DNA of 40,857 nucleotides. Origin: Thermus composti. GTDB lineage: Bacteria > Deinococcota > Deinococci > Deinococcales > Thermaceae. The notes below the pieces were generated by a model. The model saw only the letters and a program-made list of their open reading frames with translations. It had not been told where the DNA came from and did no database searches. Of the stretch, positions 35,984 to 40,857 are shown in pieces. Within the stretch, counting starts at the first letter, position 1, and every line of letters begins with the position of its first letter. The stretch lies in the NCBI RefSeq assembly GCF_014647535.1, contig NZ_BMPJ01000019.1, positions 1 through 40,857 on the forward strand, given 5' to 3'. Position numbers and translations under genes: made by a program.

Positions 35984-37685
35984 GCCCCCCGTAGCCCACG
36001 TAGACCAGGAGGTCCGGGTCCAAGGCGGCGATGACCTCGGGCCGGTGGGTGGCTACCACCAGGGTGATCCCCGCCTCCCGGCAAAGCTTCCCAAGCCCCA
36101 GGGCCACCCGCCTCGCCGTGGGCACGTCCAGGTGGGCGGCGAACTCGTCTATGAGGAGGAGGTCCGGCCTCTCGGCGAGGAGAAGGGCCAGGCGGAAGCG
36201 CTCCCTTTGCCCCGTGGAAAGCTCCTTGGGCCTCGCCCGGTAGAGCACGGCGTCGGAAAGCCCCACCCGGTTCAGGACCTCAATGGCCGCCCCCACGTCC
36301 CGAAGCTTTCGGTAGACGCTTTCCAAGATGGGGTCCTCCCCCAGGTCCACCTCCCTTTCCCCCGGGATGTAGGCCACCCGCTTGCCCGGGGGCAAGGCCA
36401 CCTCCCCCCTATCGGGGGCCTCCCCCAGGAGAAGCCTTAAGAGGGTGGTCTTCCCCACCCCGCTCGCCCCCGCCAGGGCCACCAGGCTCCCTGGAGGGAT
36501 CTCCAGGCTTACCCCCCGGAGCACCGCCCGCTCCACCACCCGGGCCTTCACCCCGAAGGCCTCGAGGGCCCCCTGCACCTCCGGGGAGAGGCCCTTGAGG
36601 TCCAGATGGCTCCGGTAGCCCTTGTGGACTCCTTCCAGGCGGATGGGCCCCTTTAGCCCCTCCGCCCGGCCAAACCGGGGCCTAAAAAGCCTCCCCCCGT
36701 GCTCCCGGGCGTAGGGGTCTTCCCGGAGGAAGCGCTCCAAATACCCTTCCGCCTCCTCCGTGAGGGGGTAAAAGAGCACGGGCCTTCCCGAGGCGGTGTC
36801 AAAGAGGTAGCGGAAGCCCACCTTCTCAAAGAAGGGGTGGTAGCGGGCCATCTGGGCGATGGTGTAGACCAGGTGCTTTTCCCGCCTCCCCTCGGGGGCT
36901 CCCCGCTCCTTGGCCCACTCCAGGGCCATCCGCACGAGAAGCGCCCCGAAGCCCTCCGAGCGGTAGTCGGGGTGGACCACCACCCGGGCGATGCGGCTTG
37001 CGGCGGTGTGGACGCGGTCCAAGGCCTTCTCCCAGTCGGCCCCGCCCTCGTAGGTGGGGTGGAACCAGTCCCTCGGGAAAATCTTTTCCCGTATATCCCG
37101 CTCCACGCCCTCGGGGGTCCTCCGGTGCATCCGGGGGATGGGGGGGTCCAGGCGCAGGTAGCCCAGGATCCGAGGCTCAAAGGGAAGCCTTTCCACAAGC
37201 TCCAGGACCAGAAAGCGGCTTGCCGGGGTGGAGCCCCGGATCTCCTTAAGCCTCGCCTCCCCGCCGCAGTCGCAAAGGGGCTTGGCGTTGGCGGGGATGG
37301 TCTTCTGGCACTGGGGGCAGAACCAGAGGGCCACCACCTCCTTCTCCGAGGCGTAGTGGTACTGCTCCAGCTCGGCGATGGCCTCAAAATCCCCCTCGTA
37401 GGTGGCCTCCCGCACCCTCAGGCGGTAGCGGTAGGCTTCGCCCCCAAGGGGGCTTTCCCGGGTGTGGACGAGCTCCCGGGAAAAGGGGGGCCAGAGGGGG
37501 AAAAGGCCATAAAGCTCGTACTCGTCAAACCCCAGGACGGGCTTCTTGAACTCGGTGCGAAGGCGCACCCGGTCCTTGGGCCTAAGCCACTTGGCGGCAT
37601 CCCCCGACATGCGGAGGACCACACCCCCCTCTAAGAGCACCTCCCCATACCAGCGCCAGTAGACCCTCCGCCCTAAGACCTGCAT
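35949..37685 (-). CDS. GNAT acetyltransferase - ABC ATPase fusion protein
   Basis: 578-aa soluble protein. Residues 1-110 are a beta-rich PUA-like region. Cys123, Cys126, Cys138 and Cys140 look like a zinc ribbon. About 150-330 form a GNAT domain with acetyl-CoA motif VVVHPDYRSEGFGALLV. The C-terminal third is an ABC ATPase: Walker A GASGVGKTTLL, signature LSTGQRERFRLALLL, Walker B LLLIDEFAAHLD and switch ATHRPE. No membrane segment is present, so it is not a transporter. It belongs to the COG2401 type of ATPase fused to acetyltransferase; the substrate is unknown, perhaps RNA or ribosome-linked. I chose ATG 37685; TTG 37706 is an alternative. Confidence 0.85.
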   Translation of the reverse strand: MQVLGRRVYWRWYGEVLLEGGVVLRMSGDAAKWLRPKDRVRLRTEFKKPVLGFDEYELYGLFPLWPPFSRELVHTRESPLGGEAYRYRLRVREATYEGDFEAIAELEQYHYASEKEVVALWFCPQCQKTIPANAKPLCDCGGEARLKEIRGSTPASRFLVLELVERLPFEPRILGYLRLDPPIPRMHRRTPEGVERDIREKIFPRDWFHPTYEGGADWEKALDRVHTAASRIARVVVHPDYRSEGFGALLVRMALEWAKERGAPEGRREKHLVYTIAQMARYHPFFEKVGFRYLFDTASGRPVLFYPLTEEAEGYLERFLREDPYAREHGGRLFRPRFGRAEGLKGPIRLEGVHKGYRSHLDLKGLSPEVQGALEAFGVKARVVERAVLRGVSLEIPPGSLVALAGASGVGKTTLLRLLLGEAPDRGEVALPPGKRVAYIPGEREVDLGEDPILESVYRKLRDVGAAIEVLNRVGLSDAVLYRARPKELSTGQRERFRLALLLAERPDLLLIDEFAAHLDVPTARRVALGLGKLCREAGITLVVATHRPEVIAALDPDLLVYVGYGGLTTLPRRGPRT

Positions 37686-37790
37686 GACTTTTAGGATGCC
37701 ACACAAAGGGCCTGGCTTGCCCGCCGCCCTCTCCTCGCTCTGGACTAGCCCGGCTCCTACGCCCAGGGAAAAGGGGTGGGGAGGGATCTA

Positions 37791-37827
37791 GCCTTAGGGG
37801 GAGCGGCCTCGAGCCTCCCCCCTTGGC
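37791..37827. repeat. Large inverted repeat between proS and the GNAT-ABC gene
   Basis: GCCTTAGGGGGAG pairs with CTCCCCCCTTGGC around GGCCTCGAGC, with few mismatches. It could stop proS transcription, but no T-run follows. The other bases of this 251-base gap show nothing clear. Confidence 0.4.
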
Positions 37828-37936
37828 CAAGGCCCGCCCCAACCTCCCTTAGAAGGGCTTCCCGTCCCCACCGAGGCCCTGAACCAAAGGAGCCCCCGCT
37901 TCGCCCACGCCCTGGGGAGGAGAGCCGCCCTCCTTC

Positions 37937-39376
<1,440 letters not shown>

Positions 39377-39378
39377 CT

Positions 39379-39397
39379 ATCTTAACCCAAGTAAAAT
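39379..39397. promoter_or_regulatory. Divergent -10 boxes for proS and apgM
   Basis: TAAGAT on the minus strand (39384-39379) lies 8 bases before the proS ATG. TAAAAT on the plus strand (39392-39397) lies 6 bases before the apgM ATG. The starts are only 33 bases apart, leaving no room for normal leaders. Confidence 0.55.
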
Positions 39398-39403
39398 AGC
39401 CCC

Positions 39404-40621
39404 ATGGACCTCTTCCCCGTCTACAAGGAGCTTCACCAAAAGGGCGGCAAGATCCTCCTCGTGGTCTTAGACGGCGTGGGAGGGCTTCCCCTGGAGCCCG
39501 GGGGGCCCACGGAGCTGGAGGCGGCCAAAACCCCGAACCTAGACCGCCTGGCGGAGGAAAGCGCCCTGGGCCTCCTCACCCCGGTCTACCCCGGCCTCGC
39601 CCCGGGGTCGGGCCCGGGGCACCTCGCCCTCTTCGGCTACGATCCCTTCCGCTACGTGGTGGGCCGGGGGGCGTTGAGCGCCTTGGGCCTCGGGGCGGAC
39701 TTCCGGGAAGGGGATGTGGCCCTAAGGGGGAACTTCGCCACCTTGGACCCCGAGGGCAAGGTGGTGGACCGCCGGGCGGGAAGGCCCTCCACGGAGGAGA
39801 ACCGGAGGGTCATCGCCAAGCTCAAGGAGGCCATCTCCCGCCTCGAGGACGTGGAGGTTCACTTCTACACGGAAAGCGAGCACCGCTTCCTGGTCATCCT
39901 CCGGGGAGAAGGGCTTTCCGACGGGATCACGGACACCGACCCCCAGAAGACCGGGCTTCCTCCCCTAAAGGCCGAGGCCCTGGACGAGGCCTCGGCGAAG
40001 ACCGCCCGCCTCGTCAACCTCCTGGCGGAAAGGATCCGGGAGGTCCTGAAGGACGAGCCCAAGATGAACGGGGCCCTCTTCCGGGGGGCCTCCCGCAAAC
40101 CCCGCTTCCCCAGCGTGGCCGAGGTCTATGGGATGAAGGCCGCCGCCATCGCCAGCTACCCCATGTACAAGGGCCTCGCCGCCTTGGTGGGCATGGAGGT
40201 CCTGCCCGTGGAGGGGGAGGGGGACGCCCACGAGGGGAAAATAAAGGCCCTAAGGAAAAACTGGGACCACTACGATTTCTTCTACCTCCACTTCAAGAAG
40301 ACGGACGCCAAGGGGGAGGACGGGGACTTCTGGGGCAAGGTGGGGGAGATTGAGCGCTTTGACGCCCTTCTTCCTGAGCTTTTAGCCCTTGGGCCCGAGG
40401 TCCTCGCCATCACCGGGGACCACTCCACCCCGGCCCTCCTCAAGGCCCACTCCTGGCACCCGGTGCCCCTCCTCCTCAAGGCGCCCTACCTCCGGCAGGA
40501 CGCAGCGAAGCGCTTCACCGAGACCGAGGCCCAAAGGGGAAGCCTCGGGCACCTTCGGGGCGTGGAGCTCATGCCCCTCCTCCTGGCCCACGCCGGCAGG
40601 CTCCTGAAGTACGGGGCCTAA
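39404..40621 (+). CDS. apgM: 2,3-bisphosphoglycerate-independent phosphoglycerate mutase, archaeal type
   Basis: 405-aa alkaline-phosphatase-superfamily enzyme that interconverts 3- and 2-phosphoglycerate in glycolysis. [12 protein letters not shown] holds the first metal-binding Asp, and [11 protein letters not shown] follows as in all family members. [15 protein letters not shown] contains the catalytic serine. [17 protein letters not shown] and the C-terminal ITGDHSTP and [10 protein letters not shown] carry further metal ligands. It has the archaeal-type length rather than the 510 aa of the bacterial iPGM. Its TAA stop is part of the TAAAAT box of the next gene. Confidence 0.95.
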   Translation: MDLFPVYKELHQKGGKILLVVLDGVGGLPLEPGGPTELEAAKTPNLDRLAEESALGLLTPVYPGLAPGSGPGHLALFGYDPFRYVVGRGALSALGLGADFREGDVALRGNFATLDPEGKVVDRRAGRPSTEENRRVIAKLKEAISRLEDVEVHFYTESEHRFLVILRGEGLSDGITDTDPQKTGLPPLKAEALDEASAKTARLVNLLAERIREVLKDEPKMNGALFRGASRKPRFPSVAEVYGMKAAAIASYPMYKGLAALVGMEVLPVEGEGDAHEGKIKALRKNWDHYDFFYLHFKKTDAKGEDGDFWGKVGEIERFDALLPELLALGPEVLAITGDHSTPALLKAHSWHPVPLLLKAPYLRQDAAKRFTETEAQRGSLGHLRGVELMPLLLAHAGRLLKYGA

Positions 40622-40624
40622 AAT
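40619..40624 (+). promoter_or_regulatory. -10 box of the Uma2-family gene
   Basis: TAAAAT overlaps the apgM stop codon and is followed by six bases and then GTG 40631, the same spacing as at apgM. Confidence 0.5.
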
Positions 40625-40630
40625 GGAAGG

Positions 40631-40857
40631 GTGATCCGCCACCGGCTGAACCTCGAGGAGTTCCAGGCCCTCCTGGAGAAGGCGCCCGAAGGGGTGCGCC
40701 TGGAACTCCTGGAGGGCGAGGTCTACGAAATGGCCCCCATCGGCAGCGAGCACGCCGGGCTGGTGACCTACCTGGCCAAAAGCTTGGAAACAGGGCTTTA
40801 CCCAAAACTCCTTCCTCGCCCTCCCTTAGCCTGCTTCAAGAGTTCTTGGGTGACTTC
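40631..40857 (+). CDS. Uma2-family (DUF820) protein, 5' part
   Basis: 75 codons to the window edge, frame open. The N-terminus (RLNLEEFQALLEKAPEGVRLELLEGEVYEMAPIG in outline, about residues 4-37) fits the Uma2 restriction-endonuclease-like family: a Glu/Leu-rich entry, the ELLEGEVYEM strand with acidic residues and SEHAGLVTYLAKSLE. Uma2 genes are numerous in Thermus and Deinococcus. After about residue 55 the reading (KLLPRPPLACFKSSW) no longer resembles the usual continuation, so a disruption near 40795 is possible. Confidence 0.6.
   Translation, partial: MIRHRLNLEEFQALLEKAPEGVRLELLEGEVYEMAPIGSEHAGLVTYLAKSLETGLYPKLLPRPPLACFKSSWVT

Overview
The window looks like chromosomal DNA of a Thermus species close to T. 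thermophilus. It is very GC-rich with G/C-ending codons, TTG/GTG starts and tightly overlapping genes. It encodes a Hera-type DEAD-box helicase, a short prolyl-tRNA synthetase and an archaeal-type phosphoglycerate mutase. Several -10 elements sit only 6-8 nt before start codons, suggesting leaderless mRNAs. The assignment rests on recognising these proteins, not on a database search.

Layout. 127-2082 (-) is transketolase. 2186-2377 (+) is tRNA-Arg(CCU) with its promoter and a terminator that probably also stops the facing operon. 2408-8515 (-) is a thiamine operon: TPP riboswitch, thiE, thiS, thiG, thiO, thiC, an MFS transporter and thiD. 8561-8986 is a decayed small membrane-protein gene. 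9017-15463 (+) is an assimilatory sulfate reduction and siroheme operon: sulfite reductase, uroporphyrinogen-III synthase, precorrin-2 dehydrogenase, APS/PAPS reductase, TauE/SafE permease, uroporphyrinogen-III methyltransferase, ATP sulfurylase, terminator.

15495-29688 (+) is an accessory island and the most interesting part. It begins with a RiPP-like (ribosomally made, post-translationally modified peptide) operon: a radical SAM/SPASM maturase broken by an amber codon, a 34-codon peptide with three cysteines that is likely its precursor, an ABC permease and ATPase, and a BTAD/SARP-like regulator. Two modules follow, each a beta-propeller protein gene plus an MFS transporter gene. The second module still carries the 3' tail of a lost second regulator gene. 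Then come an ABC exporter with a frameshift and a third MFS transporter. Three transcription units carry the same kind of promoter: short direct repeats at 11-bp pitch ending 8-9 bp before a TACCCT -10 box. This is the geometry of SARP operators, so the regulator probably controls a regulon of peptide operon plus propeller/transporter modules. An IS256-family element with an 8-bp target duplication has inserted inside one of these operators. Several island genes carry stop codons or frameshifts, so in this strain the system is decaying, or the sequence has errors.

29904-40857 returns to ordinary chromosome: an LLM-class flavin oxidoreductase, hera, moeA, an MFS transporter and endonuclease III (all -), an ASCH-domain protein (+), a GNAT-ABC fusion protein and proS (-), apgM (+), and the start of a Uma2-family gene cut by the window end.
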